A stretch of DNA of 64,000 nucleotides from Ramlibacter aurantiacus (GCF_016722895.1 NZ_JAEQNA010000004.1:1-64000); one strand, 5' to 3'; shown: positions 35,846 through 44,397, numbered from the stretch's first letter. Notes: generated from the sequence alone by a model not told the origin. Translations and numbers: made by a program.

Positions 35846-35856
35846 TTGTCCGACGA
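35846..35856 (+). promoter_or_regulatory. Candidate GntR operator 1
   Basis: TTGTCCGACGA matches the FCD-GntR consensus TnGTnnnACnA. It lies 44 bases upstream of the GntR ATG, suited to autoregulation. Confidence 0.6.
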
Positions 35857-35970
35857 TTCGATGGTGAAACAAACGCCAGCAGCCACCCACCGGCTATCGT
35901 TTTCCTCGTTGACAGGGTGCAGTTTGCCTGACAGGATGGCTCTCGCCTGCCGCCTCGTCCTACCAAATCC

Positions 35971-37401
35971 GTGATCTTGTCCGACACATTCACCGCTCCG
36001 GCCGCCCAGGCGCTGGACCAACGCTTGAGGGCCTTGTTGGCGGGTTTGTCCGACGATATCTCGTTCATCCCCAGCACCGAAGCCGGCCCGCGCTACACCA
36101 GCGACTGGTCCGGCGAGTGGGGCAGCCCGGCCCCGGTGCTGCGGCCCCGGTCGCCGGAAGCCGTGCCGCCCCTGATGCGCGCCTTGGCCGGGGCGGGCAT
36201 CCGGGTGGCCGTCCAGGGTGGCATGAGTGGCCTGGTCGGCGGTGGGGCGCCCGAGGTCGGCGAGGTGGTGCTGTCCGTCGAGCTGCTGCAGCGCATCGAG
36301 GACTGCGACGTCTACAGCGGCACCATGACCGTGCAGGCCGGCGCCACCCTGCAGGCCGTGCAGGAAGCGGCCGAGCAGCAGGGCCTGTTCTATCCGGTGG
36401 ACCTGGGCAGCCGCGGCAGCTGCCAGATCGGCGGCACCATCGCCACCAACGCCGGCGGCAACCGCGTGCTGCAGTACGGCATGACCCGCGCCAGCGTGCT
36501 GGGCCTGGAGGTGGTGCTGGCCGATGGCAGCGTGGTCTCGCGCCTGTCGCGCGTGGTCAAGGACAACGCCGGCTACGACCTCAAGCAGCTGTTCATCGGC
36601 AGCGAGGGCACGCTGGGCGTGGTCACCCGCGCGGTGCTGCGGCTGCAGCCGCTGCCACGCGCGCGCACCACGGTGGCGATCGGCCTGCAGACGCTGCCGC
36701 AGGTGCTGCAGGCGCTGGTGACCTGCCGGGCGCTGTTCGGCCCCACGCTCACCTCGTTCGAGGTGATGTGGCAGGCCTACGTGCAGCACGTGACGCAGAC
36801 ACTGGGCATCGGCCGCGACCCGTTCCAGGGCGCGTGCGCCTTCCAGGTGCTGCTGGAGCTGTCGTCCTTCGACCGCGACACCGACCGCGAGCAGTCGCGC
36901 GTGCTCGACGCGCTGGGCGAACTCGGCGAATCGCTGGACACGCCGCACGTGGTGGTGGCGCAGTCGCAGGCCGAGGCCCTCGCGCTCTGGCGCGTGCGCG
37001 AGTCGGCCGGCGAAGTGGCCCGCTCACTGCAGCCTTTCCTCTCCTTCGACATCAGCATTCCCAGCGCCGCGCTGCAGCAGGCGCTGCCTCGCATCACCGA
37101 GGCGATCGCCGGCGTGCATGCGGACCTGCGGCCCCTGGTCTACGGGCACCTGGGGGATGGCAACCTGCACCTGCTCATGACCTGCCCGGCCCCGCTTGCA
37201 CACGCGGTCGACCACGCGGTGTACGCCCTGGTCGCCGCGCACGGCGGATCGATCTCCGCGGAGCATGGCATCGGTCTTGCAAAGCGAGAGGCCTTCGAGC
37301 AGCAGTGCCCGCCGGCCGAACTGAGCCTGATGCGCCGCGTGAAGCAGGCGCTCGACCCGCAGGTCCGCCTCAACCGAGGCAGGATCTTCCGGATGCCGTG
37401 A
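35971..37401 (+). CDS. FAD-linked oxidase (GlcD/D-2-hydroxyacid dehydrogenase type)
   Basis: This is a 476-residue flavoprotein. The FAD-binding-4 domain shows IRVAVQGGMSGLVGGG near residue 75 and SCQIGGTIATNAGGNRVLQYG near 150. The C-terminal oxidase domain ends with SISAEHGIGLAKREAFEQ. Such enzymes oxidise D-2-hydroxy acids or related alcohols with transfer to an electron carrier. The GTG start at 35971 lies within a GntR operator candidate. It is first of an eight-gene plus-strand operon that ends at 43255. Confidence 0.92.
   Translation: MILSDTFTAPAAQALDQRLRALLAGLSDDISFIPSTEAGPRYTSDWSGEWGSPAPVLRPRSPEAVPPLMRALAGAGIRVAVQGGMSGLVGGGAPEVGEVVLSVELLQRIEDCDVYSGTMTVQAGATLQAVQEAAEQQGLFYPVDLGSRGSCQIGGTIATNAGGNRVLQYGMTRASVLGLEVVLADGSVVSRLSRVVKDNAGYDLKQLFIGSEGTLGVVTRAVLRLQPLPRARTTVAIGLQTLPQVLQALVTCRALFGPTLTSFEVMWQAYVQHVTQTLGIGRDPFQGACAFQVLLELSSFDRDTDREQSRVLDALGELGESLDTPHVVVAQSQAEALALWRVRESAGEVARSLQPFLSFDISIPSAALQQALPRITEAIAGVHADLRPLVYGHLGDGNLHLLMTCPAPLAHAVDHAVYALVAAHGGSISAEHGIGLAKREAFEQQCPPAELSLMRRVKQALDPQVRLNRGRIFRMP
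35977..35987 (+). promoter_or_regulatory. Candidate GntR operator 2
   Basis: TTGTCCGACAC overlaps the first codons of the FAD oxidase gene. Bound repressor here would block transcription or early elongation. Confidence 0.6.
36046..36056 (+). promoter_or_regulatory. Candidate GntR operator 3 (intragenic)
   Basis: TTGTCCGACGA is identical to operator 1 and lies 75 bases inside the FAD oxidase gene, 69 bases after operator 2. It could support a repression loop or roadblock. Confidence 0.55.
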
Positions 37402-37442
37402 TCCCTTCACTTCAACGCCTCGCAACCCTAGGAGTACCGACG

Positions 37443-38432
37443 ATGAAACATGCCTTCAAGCGGCTCGGCACCGCCACCCTCGGCCTGGTCCTGGCCGCCG
37501 CCAGCAGCCTGGCCGTGGCGCAACAGCCCGCGCAGACGCAGATGCCCAAGATCGCCATCGCCCTGTTCGGCCCCCACCCCACGCTGCACCAGCTGATCGA
37601 CGGCTTCAAGGCCGAGCTCTCGCGCCAGGGCTTCAAGCCCACCTACGACGAGGGCCATGTGAATTTCGACCGCTCGCTGGCGCCGCAGCTGCTGAACAAG
37701 CTGGCGGCGGGCAATCCCGACCTGATGCTGACCATCACCACGCCGCTGACGCAGACCGCCAAGCAGGCGCTGGCCAACCGCAAGTTCCCCATCGTGTTCG
37801 GCTCGGTGACCGACCCGGTCGGCGCCAAGCTGGTGCCCTCGGCCGACAAGGGCGACACGCTGATGACCGGCGGCTCCAACATCCCCAGCATGGATGCCAC
37901 GGTGACCTTCATCAAGCAGCTGATGCCGCAGGTCAAGCGCCTGGGCTTCATCTACAACCCCGGCGACGACTCCGACCTGGGCTTCCTGCGCGCCATGGAA
38001 GCCGCGGCCAACAAGCACCAGGTGGAGCTGGTGAAGGTGGGCGTGGACAACGCCAACGACATTCCCGCCCGCGTGCAGTCCTTCCAGGGGCGCGTCGACG
38101 CGCTGATGGTCCCCGCCTCCAGCCTGCTGATCCCCGCGGCACCCGCCATCGCCTCGGTGGCCAATCGGATGAAGCTGCCCACCTTCAGCCCCAACCTCAC
38201 CAACGTCGCCGCACACCACTTCCTGGGCGCCATGACCGTCGAGTACACCCGCCTGGGCACCACGGCAGGCAAGATCGCCGCCGACATCCTGCGCGGCAAG
38301 AGCCCGGCGGACATTCCTGTCGCCATCCCCACGGCCGCCGACCACGAGATGAAGATCAGCGGCGTGCGCATGAAGGACTTGGGAATCCAACTCCCGGCAT
38401 CGCTCAAAGACTGCAACTGCATTGCGAACTAG
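37443..38432 (+). CDS. ABC transporter substrate-binding protein (TrpX-like, PF04392 type)
   Basis: This is a 329-residue periplasmic protein with a signal peptide ending ASSLAVAQ. The fold is indicated by KIAIALFGPHPTLHQLIDGF, PIVFGSVTDPVGAKLV and RLGFIYNPGDDSDLGFLRAM, characteristic of the TrpX/PF04392 receptors that work with TrpY and TrpZ-like subunits. Relatives bind aromatic amino acids or other aromatic compounds. The ATG at 37443 follows AGGAG. It is second in the GntR-controlled operon. Confidence 0.9.
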   Translation: MKHAFKRLGTATLGLVLAAASSLAVAQQPAQTQMPKIAIALFGPHPTLHQLIDGFKAELSRQGFKPTYDEGHVNFDRSLAPQLLNKLAAGNPDLMLTITTPLTQTAKQALANRKFPIVFGSVTDPVGAKLVPSADKGDTLMTGGSNIPSMDATVTFIKQLMPQVKRLGFIYNPGDDSDLGFLRAMEAAANKHQVELVKVGVDNANDIPARVQSFQGRVDALMVPASSLLIPAAPAIASVANRMKLPTFSPNLTNVAAHHFLGAMTVEYTRLGTTAGKIAADILRGKSPADIPVAIPTAADHEMKISGVRMKDLGIQLPASLKDCNCIAN

Positions 38433-38436
38433 CCAG

Positions 38437-38510
38437 CCACCGCCCGACCGGCTTTGCCGGGTCACTGGTGACGCCCCCCTGGGGGAGGCGCCGATGCGCT
38501 TCGGGGGGCA
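38437..38510 (+). repeat. Dispersed GC-rich palindromic repeat, copy D (inside the ABC operon)
   Basis: GACCGGCTTTGCCGGGTC, then CCCCCCTGGGGG, then GCGCCGATGCGC lie between the substrate-binding protein and ATPase genes. Relative to gene direction it is inverted compared with copies C and E. Confidence 0.7.
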
Positions 38511-38531
38511 TCACAGTACTTGGAGGAACGA

Positions 38532-39317
38532 GTGATCGAGCTTCGAGAGATCCGGGTGGTCTTCTATGCCGGGACGCCGGACGAGCGAGTGGCGCTGGAC
38601 GACCTGAGCCTGCAGTTGCCCGAGGGCGACTTCACGGTGGTGGTGGGCACCAACGGCGCGGGCAAGAGCACGCTGCTGAACGTGCTGGCCGGGGTGGTCC
38701 GGCCGCAGGTGGGGCGCGTGGTGATCGACGGCGTGGACGTGTCGGCGTGGCCGGTGCACCAGCGGGCGGGGCTGATCTCGCGTGTGTTCCAGGATCCGAT
38801 GCTGGGCACGGCGCCAGGGCTGACCATCGAGGAGAACTTGGCGCTGGCCTCGATGCGCGGGCACCGTCGGGGCCTGCGCATGGCACTGAACAGGGAGCGG
38901 CGCGAGCGTTTCCGCGGGCTGCTGGCCACCTTCGGCCTGGGCCTGGAAAGCCGCATGGGCGCCAGCGCCGGCCTGCTCTCGGGCGGGCAGCGGCAGGTGC
39001 TGGCGCTGGTGATGGCCACGCTCACGCGGCCGCGCGTGCTGCTGCTGGACGAACACACCGCGGCCCTCGACCCGCGCACCGCGCAACTGGTGATGGACGC
39101 CACGCGCCGGCTGGTCGCCGAGCACCAGCTCACCGCGCTCATGATCACTCACAACATGAGCCATGCCATCGAGTTCGGCAACCGCCTCCTGATGATGGAA
39201 GCCGGCAAGGTCAAGCTCGACATCGGCGGCGAGGAGAAGAAGCGCCTGACCATCCCCGGCATCGTTCGCCGCTTCGGCGAGGCCAACGACGAAATCCTCC
39301 TGCAGGCCACCGCCTGA
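38532..39317 (+). CDS. ABC transporter ATP-binding protein (TrpZ-like)
   Basis: This 261-residue ATPase has Walker A GTNGAGKSTLLN near residue 42, signature LSGGQRQVLALVMATL near 148 and Walker B VLLLDEHTAALDP near 170 (DEH in place of the usual DEP). The GTG at 38532 follows GGAGG by five bases; the in-frame TTG at 38520 overlaps that site and is rejected. It energises the importer made with the receptor before it and the permease after it. Confidence 0.92.
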   Translation: MIELREIRVVFYAGTPDERVALDDLSLQLPEGDFTVVVGTNGAGKSTLLNVLAGVVRPQVGRVVIDGVDVSAWPVHQRAGLISRVFQDPMLGTAPGLTIEENLALASMRGHRRGLRMALNRERRERFRGLLATFGLGLESRMGASAGLLSGGQRQVLALVMATLTRPRVLLLDEHTAALDPRTAQLVMDATRRLVAEHQLTALMITHNMSHAIEFGNRLLMMEAGKVKLDIGGEEKKRLTIPGIVRRFGEANDEILLQATA

Positions 39318-39328
39318 TCCGCCGCGCC

Positions 39329-40228
39329 ATGGAACTGCTCACCACTTTCTACAACCTCATCCCGATCACCGCGGTGCAGGGCCTGCTGTACGCGCTGGTC
39401 GCCATCGGGGTGATGATCCCGTTTCGCATCCTCAACATCCCGGACATGACGGCCGAGGGCACCTTCCCCCTCGGCGGCTGCGCGGTGGCGGCGCTGATCA
39501 CGGCCGGCATGCACCCGGTCGCCAGCACCTCGCTGGCCATCGCCGCCGGCTTCCTCGCGGGCATGTGCACCGCCTTGATCCACCTGAAGTTCCGCGTGCA
39601 CTCGCTGCTGGCCGGCATCCTCACGCTGACCATGCTGTGGAGCGTCAACCTAAGGATCATGGGCAAGCCCAACACGCCGCTGTTCGGCCTTCCCAACCTG
39701 TTCGACTGGCTCGATCCCGCCATCCTCGGCAGCCTGGGCCTGCAGATCGGCCTGCTGGCGGTGGCGCTGCTGGCCCTGGTGGGCGTGCTGTGGTGGGCCC
39801 TGCAGACCGACGTGGGCCTGGCGCTGCGCGGCGTGGGCGCCAACCCGCAGCTTGCGCCCGCGCTGGCCGTGCACTCCACGCGCTACATCGTCGTCGGCCT
39901 GGGCCTGGCCAACGCCATCACCGCCGCCTCGGGCGCGCTGCTGGCGCAGATCCAGGGCTATGCCGACGTGGGCATGGGTTTCGGCATGCTGGTCAACGGC
40001 CTGGCCTCGCTGATCATCGGCGAGGCCCTGGTGGGCCGGAAGACGCTGCTGCGCCAGCTGTCGGCCGCGGTGGTGGGCTCGTTCGCCTACTACCAGATCA
40101 GTTCGATGGCCCTGTCGCTGGGCCTGGCGCCCTCGGACCTCAAGCTGATCACCGGCCTGTTCGTGCTCGCCGCCATCGGCTGGCCCATCCTGCGCGGGAA
40201 AGGCCGCGCCACGTTCGCCGCGGGCTGA
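39329..40228 (+). CDS. ABC transporter permease (TrpY-like)
   Basis: This is a 299-residue inner-membrane permease with about eight or nine helices, of the branched-chain amino acid/BPD-2 permease type. Landmarks are VAIGVMIPFRILNIPDMTAEG near residue 25 and VGLALRGVGANPQLAPALA near 165, the contact loop for the ATPase. The ATG at 39329 lies 11 bases after the ATPase stop. Confidence 0.92.
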   Translation: MELLTTFYNLIPITAVQGLLYALVAIGVMIPFRILNIPDMTAEGTFPLGGCAVAALITAGMHPVASTSLAIAAGFLAGMCTALIHLKFRVHSLLAGILTLTMLWSVNLRIMGKPNTPLFGLPNLFDWLDPAILGSLGLQIGLLAVALLALVGVLWWALQTDVGLALRGVGANPQLAPALAVHSTRYIVVGLGLANAITAASGALLAQIQGYADVGMGFGMLVNGLASLIIGEALVGRKTLLRQLSAAVVGSFAYYQISSMALSLGLAPSDLKLITGLFVLAAIGWPILRGKGRATFAAG

Positions 40229-40250
40229 TGGCCCGCACCAAGGAGACCTC

Positions 40251-41255
40251 ATGAACATGCTCACGACTGCCTACACCGGACCCAGCGCCTGGACCCGGTC
40301 GCAGATGGAAGCCGATCCGAGCTGGCGCTACCAGCTCTCGCGCGACGAGGTGGACCAGGTCCGGCGCGCCGTCGATGCCGCGATGGCCACCGGCAAGCCG
40401 CTGGAGTGCATCACCGCCGACGACTTTCCGCTGGGCTCGCTGCACGAGCGCATCCGCCGGCTGGCGGTGGAACTGGAAGAGGGCCGCGGCTTCGAGCTGT
40501 GGCGCGGGCTGCCGGTCGACGAGTGGTCCATCGACGAGCGCGGCATGGCCTACTGGGGCCTGGGCCGCCACCTGGGCGACCCGGTGGTGCAGAACGCACG
40601 CGGCGAGCTGTTCGGCCATGTGCAGGACACCACCGGCACCGACCCCGAGACCAACGCGAACTCGCGCTTCTATCACACCAACCGCGCCGCGCCCTTCCAC
40701 GTGGATGGTGCCGACATCGTGGGCCTGATGTGCGTGCGCACCGCGCAGGCCGGCGGCGCCAGCCTGGTGGTGAGCTCGACCAGCATCTACAACGCGCTGC
40801 TGCGGGATGAACCCGAGCTGCTGCCCCTGCTGTACCAGCCGCTGTGGTTCGACCATCGCGGCGAGCGCAACGCGGTCACCGGCAACCCGTACTGGGTCAC
40901 CTCGATCTGCGGCTGGAGCGGCCGCAAGCTGTCGATGATGTACCTGCGCAACTTCATCGAATCGGCCCAGCGGTACGAGGGCGCGCCGCCGCTCACCCCC
41001 GGGCATCACCGCCTGCTGGCCGCGATCGACCGCCACGCCGAGTCGTCCGAGCTGTGCCTGTCCATGGACTTCCGTCCGGGCGACATCCAGTGGCTGAACA
41101 ACCATGTGACGCTGCACTCGCGCACCGGCTTCACCGACTTCCCCGAACCCGATCGCAAGCGCTGGCTGATGCGCCTGTGGCTCAACCAGTTCGAGCGCGA
41201 TCGCTTCACCGACACCTACGGCTTCTACGGCATCGCCGTCGATACCCCGCAATGA
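40251..41255 (+). CDS. TauD/TfdA-family Fe(II)/2-oxoglutarate-dependent oxygenase
   Basis: This is a 334-residue oxygenase. The iron facial triad appears as H-V-D in RAAPFHVDGADIVG near residue 145 and a distal histidine in WLNNHVTLHSRTGF near 280. The 2-oxoglutarate-binding arginine fits in RKRWLMRLW. It probably hydroxylates or cleaves an imported substrate using O2 and 2-oxoglutarate. The ATG follows AAGGAGA. It sits 22 bases after the permease gene in the GntR-controlled operon. Substrate unknown. Confidence 0.9.
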   Translation: MNMLTTAYTGPSAWTRSQMEADPSWRYQLSRDEVDQVRRAVDAAMATGKPLECITADDFPLGSLHERIRRLAVELEEGRGFELWRGLPVDEWSIDERGMAYWGLGRHLGDPVVQNARGELFGHVQDTTGTDPETNANSRFYHTNRAAPFHVDGADIVGLMCVRTAQAGGASLVVSSTSIYNALLRDEPELLPLLYQPLWFDHRGERNAVTGNPYWVTSICGWSGRKLSMMYLRNFIESAQRYEGAPPLTPGHHRLLAAIDRHAESSELCLSMDFRPGDIQWLNNHVTLHSRTGFTDFPEPDRKRWLMRLWLNQFERDRFTDTYGFYGIAVDTPQ

Positions 41256-41260
41256 AAGAC

Positions 41261-41341
41261 CACCTCGAAGCGCCTTCGGCGCCTTCCCTCAAGGGGCGCC
41301 AGCGGCGGCCCGGCAAAGCCGGTTCCGCGGTGGCCCGCGGT
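41261..41341 (+). repeat. Dispersed GC-rich palindromic repeat, copy E (inside the catabolic operon)
   Basis: GCGCCTTCGGCGC, then CCCTCAAGGGG, then CCGGCAAAGCCGG lie between the TauD-like and quinone oxidoreductase genes. Relative to the upstream gene it has the same orientation as copies A and C and is nearly identical to C. Confidence 0.75.
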
Positions 41342-41396
41342 CGCGGGATCTGCATTCATGCACCGCGGGTGATGCGCAGCATCGTGGAGCACTGAC

Positions 41397-42398
41397 ATGG
41401 CCGGACCCTTGATGCGATGCGTGCAGATCGAGCGGCCGGGCGGGCCGGAGGTGCTGTCGATCGGCGAGGCGCCGCGGCCCGAGGCCGGACCGGGCGAGGT
41501 GCTGATCCGGGTCGAAGCCGCCGGCATGAACCACGCCGACCTGGCGCAGCGCGCCGGCAAGTACCCGCCGCCACCCGACGCCAGCCCGCTGCTGGGGCTG
41601 GAAGCCGCCGGCACCGTGGCCGCCGTCGGCCCGGGCGTGCAGTCGCTGCGCGAAGGCGACCGGGTCTGCACGCTCACGCACGGCGGCGCGTACGCCGAGT
41701 ACGTCCGCGCGCCGGCGGCGCACTGCCTGCCGTTCCCCGCCGGCTGCCGCGCGGCCGAGGCCGCGGCGGTCCCCGAAGTCGCCATGACCGTGTGGAGCAA
41801 CGTCTGGGGCCATGGCCGGCTCGCGCCGGGCGAGCGGCTGCTGGTGCACGGCGGCGCCAGCGGCATCGGCAGCTTCGCGATCCAGCTGGCGGTGGCGCGC
41901 GGCCATGAGGTGCTGGCCACCGTGGGCAGCCCCGGGAAGGTGGCGGCGGTGTCGCGCTGGGGCGCCAAGCCCATCGCCTACCGCGAGGAGCCCTTCGAAG
42001 ACCGCGTCGCGGCGCTCACCGACGGGCGGGGCGTCGACGTGATCCTGGACATGGTGGGCGGCGACTACACGCCACGCAACGTCCGCTGCCTGGCCATGGA
42101 CGGCCGCCTGGTGCAGATCGCCTTCCTGCAGGGCGGATCGACCACGCTGAACTGGATGGACGTGCTGCGGCGCCGCGCCGTGCTCACGGGTTCGCTGCTG
42201 CGACCTCGCAGCACGCAGGACAAGGCGCGCATCGTCGCCGAGCTGCAGCGCGAGGTCTGGCCGCTCTATGCCGCCGGCACCCTGCCGCGCCCGGTGGTCG
42301 ATCGCGTGTTCCCGTTCGAGCAGGTGCGCCAGGCGCATGAATTCATGGACAGCGGCGCGCACATCGGCAAGATCGTGCTGGAGTGGTGCGCCGCTTGA
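41397..42398 (+). CDS. Zinc-independent quinone oxidoreductase (MDR superfamily)
   Basis: This is a 333-residue NADPH:quinone reductase-like protein. The N-terminal GroES-like domain includes VEAAGMNHADLAQRAGKYPP, which lacks the catalytic zinc ligands of alcohol dehydrogenases. The nucleotide-binding loop is VHGGASGIGSFAIQLA near residue 150. It may reduce an alpha,beta-unsaturated carbonyl in the pathway. It follows repeat copy E. Confidence 0.92.
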   Translation: MAGPLMRCVQIERPGGPEVLSIGEAPRPEAGPGEVLIRVEAAGMNHADLAQRAGKYPPPPDASPLLGLEAAGTVAAVGPGVQSLREGDRVCTLTHGGAYAEYVRAPAAHCLPFPAGCRAAEAAAVPEVAMTVWSNVWGHGRLAPGERLLVHGGASGIGSFAIQLAVARGHEVLATVGSPGKVAAVSRWGAKPIAYREEPFEDRVAALTDGRGVDVILDMVGGDYTPRNVRCLAMDGRLVQIAFLQGGSTTLNWMDVLRRRAVLTGSLLRPRSTQDKARIVAELQREVWPLYAAGTLPRPVVDRVFPFEQVRQAHEFMDSGAHIGKIVLEWCAA

Positions 42399-42425
42399 AC
42401 ATCTGAAAACTCCTACGGAGACCTC

Positions 42426-42635
42426 ATGCCCATCGTCAAGATCGAAATGCTGGCCGGCCGCGATGCCGCCACCAAGGAGCGCATCGCGGTCGAGATCACC
42501 GACGTGATCGCCCGCAACACCGGCGCCGAGCCGGCGCACATCTACGTCATGTTCAGCGACGTGGCCCCCGGTGACTGGGCCGTCGCAGGCCGCCTGTTCG
42601 CGCCGCCGCCGGCACCCAGCGGGACCGAGCGATGA
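42426..42635 (+). CDS. 4-oxalocrotonate tautomerase-family protein
   Basis: This is a 69-residue protein with Pro as first residue after Met (MPIVKIEMLAGRD), the catalytic base of tautomerases, and AHIYVMFSDVAPGDWAVAG, which matches the family core. It is slightly longer than the 62-residue enzyme. It interconverts enol and keto forms of dicarboxylate intermediates. Its stop overlaps the start of the SDR gene by four bases. Confidence 0.92.
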   Translation: MPIVKIEMLAGRDAATKERIAVEITDVIARNTGAEPAHIYVMFSDVAPGDWAVAGRLFAPPPAPSGTER

Positions 42636-43255
42636 GCGGTCGCCAGCGCATCCTGCTGGTGGGCGCCAGTGGCGTCGTCGGCCGCGCCGTGCACGAGGCC
42701 TTGCGCAGTTCGCACGAGGTGCTCACCGCCGCACTGGCGGACGCGGACGAGATCGTCGACCTCGCCGACACCCAGGGGGTGGTCGCGCTGCTGGCGCGCG
42801 TGGGACCGCTCGACGCCGTCATCTCCACCGCCGGCCGCGCGCACTTCCGGCCGCTGGCCGGCATCGAGGCCGCATCGCTCGACGACTCGGTCTACGGGCT
42901 GGGCCTGCGCGACAAGCTGATGGGGCAGGTGAACCTGGCGCTGGCGGCCCGGGCCGTGCTGCGCGACGGCGGCTCGATCACCCTCACCTCGGGCACCACC
43001 AGTGACGAACCCATCCTGGGCGGCTCCTCGCTCAGCATGGTCAACGGCGCCCTGGAGCACTGGGCGCAGGCGGTGGCCACCGAGCTGCCGCGCGGCCTGC
43101 GCATCAACGTGGTCAGCCCCAGCCTGGTCGAGGGCACGCCGGTGCCGGCCGTGGCCGCCTTCCCCGGCTTCGAGCTGGTCAGCGGCGAGCGCGTCGCGCT
43201 GGCTTACCGGCGCTGCCTGGAAAGCGGCATAACCGGACGCGTGATCCGCATCTGA
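42632..43255 (+). CDS. Atypical short-chain dehydrogenase/reductase
   Basis: This 207-residue SDR is shorter than classical members. The dinucleotide loop is LVGASGVVGRAV near residue 8. At the place of the catalytic Tyr-x-x-x-Lys it reads LSMVNGALEHW, so both canonical residues are missing while the serine region TSGTTSDEP is kept. This matches a known subgroup of small SDRs with Asn in that place. It ends the GntR-controlled operon and converges on the LysR gene. Confidence 0.88.
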   Translation: MSGRQRILLVGASGVVGRAVHEALRSSHEVLTAALADADEIVDLADTQGVVALLARVGPLDAVISTAGRAHFRPLAGIEAASLDDSVYGLGLRDKLMGQVNLALAARAVLRDGGSITLTSGTTSDEPILGGSSLSMVNGALEHWAQAVATELPRGLRINVVSPSLVEGTPVPAVAAFPGFELVSGERVALAYRRCLESGITGRVIRI

Positions 43256-43276
43256 GGGCCAGCGCCGGCCACGCGT

Positions 43277-44173
43277 TCAGCCGGCCGCGCGGCTTTCCTT
43301 CCAGACCTGGTCGAAGGCCTCGACGAAGGCCCGCTCCGGCACCGACATCGGCCGGTAGCGGTTGCGGATGATGCGCACGGCCATCTTCTCGGCCGACTGG
43401 AACGGCCGCACCTCCAGGCCTTCGAGCAGGCCCCCGGCGATGGCCACCTGGTCGACCACGGCGATTCCCACGCCGGCCTGCGCGAACCAGCAGGCGGTGG
43501 TGGAACTGGTGGCCTCGAAGTCCAGGTGCATGCGCGCGGCCGCCGCACCGAACGCCCGCTGGAGCGTCTGGCCGAACGGCGAACTTCCGGGCGAGGAGAT
43601 CACGCGCTCGCCCACCAGATCGGCCGGCTTGACCAGACGCTTCTTCGCCAGCCGGTGCTCGCTGCGCATGACGCAGGCCAGGCCGCAGGCATAGGACTTC
43701 ACCGTCGCCAGGTTGGGGTGGTCGTGCGGCATCAGGGCCACGCCGATGTCGGTGGAGCGGTCGAGCAGCGCGTCGTTCAGCGTGTCGGGCGAGAACACCT
43801 GCACCCGGCACTGCAGCCGCGGGAAGCTCTCGTACAGCCGGGCCACCGTGCGCGACGCCATGTAAGGCGCCAGGCTGGCCGAACACACCAGCCGCAGCCG
43901 CGCCTGCGCCGGCTGCACCAGTTCACGCGAGACATCGCGCACCTTCTCCACGCCGCGCCAGAGCTGGTCGATCTCGGCGTAGAGCTGCTGGGCTTCGGGC
44001 GTGGGGATCAGCCGGCCCTTGACCCGCTCGAACAGCACCAGCCCGCTGGCCTTCGCGGCCTGGGCCAGCACCTTGCTGATCGCCGGCGGCGACACGTGCA
44101 GCAGCTCGGCCGCGCTGTTGACGCCGCCGGCGAGCATGACCGCCCGGAACACCTCCATCTGCCGCAGATTCAT
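43277..44173 (-). CDS. LysR-family transcriptional regulator
   Basis: This is a 298-residue regulator from the ATG at 44173 (MNLRQMEVFRAVMLAGGVNS). The winged helix continues SAAELLHVSPPAISKVLAQA, and the effector domain begins at about residue 90 (ARLRLVCSASLAPYMASR). It is divergent from the aldo-keto reductase/UGSC-like/Bug operon and is its likely regulator. A longer open frame upstream is not conserved. Confidence 0.93.
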   Translation of the reverse strand: MNLRQMEVFRAVMLAGGVNSAAELLHVSPPAISKVLAQAAKASGLVLFERVKGRLIPTPEAQQLYAEIDQLWRGVEKVRDVSRELVQPAQARLRLVCSASLAPYMASRTVARLYESFPRLQCRVQVFSPDTLNDALLDRSTDIGVALMPHDHPNLATVKSYACGLACVMRSEHRLAKKRLVKPADLVGERVISSPGSSPFGQTLQRAFGAAAARMHLDFEATSSTTACWFAQAGVGIAVVDQVAIAGGLLEGLEVRPFQSAEKMAVRIIRNRYRPMSVPERAFVEAFDQVWKESRAAG

Positions 44174-44195
44174 CGCTTGCCTCCCGTCGCCAGGT

Positions 44196-44212
44196 GTTAA
44201 CCGCAGTTTAAC
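44196..44212. promoter_or_regulatory. Candidate LysR operator
   Basis: GTTAAC (44196) and GTTTAAC (44206) form a T-N11-A-type imperfect dyad 23 bases upstream of the LysR ATG, in the divergent promoter region. Confidence 0.4.
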
Positions 44213-44328
44213 CATGGCCCCATTCTTTTCACTTGAGCGCCATGGACACGGACCGAATAATGGGACACAGCCGGCACGGCACACCCGCTCGGCAGAAGCG
44301 GGACCGGAGACGACAGGAGAGACGACCC

Positions 44329-44397
44329 ATGCATCCCACCAAGCGCCGCGGGCGCCAGCGCGACGACGGCTCCGCGCCGGCATCCCCACACTCATGA
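44329..44397 (+). CDS. Putative 22-residue leader ORF coupled to the aldo-keto reductase
   Basis: An ATG at 44329 is preceded by AGGAGA at good spacing, the only strong ribosome site in this stretch. The frame encodes 22 mostly basic and polar residues and ends TCATGA, where the stop overlaps the ATG of the aldo-keto reductase. It may be a leader peptide feeding ribosomes into the next gene, or a remnant of a lost gene start. No homology is recognised. Confidence 0.4.
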   Translation: MHPTKRRGRQRDDGSAPASPHS

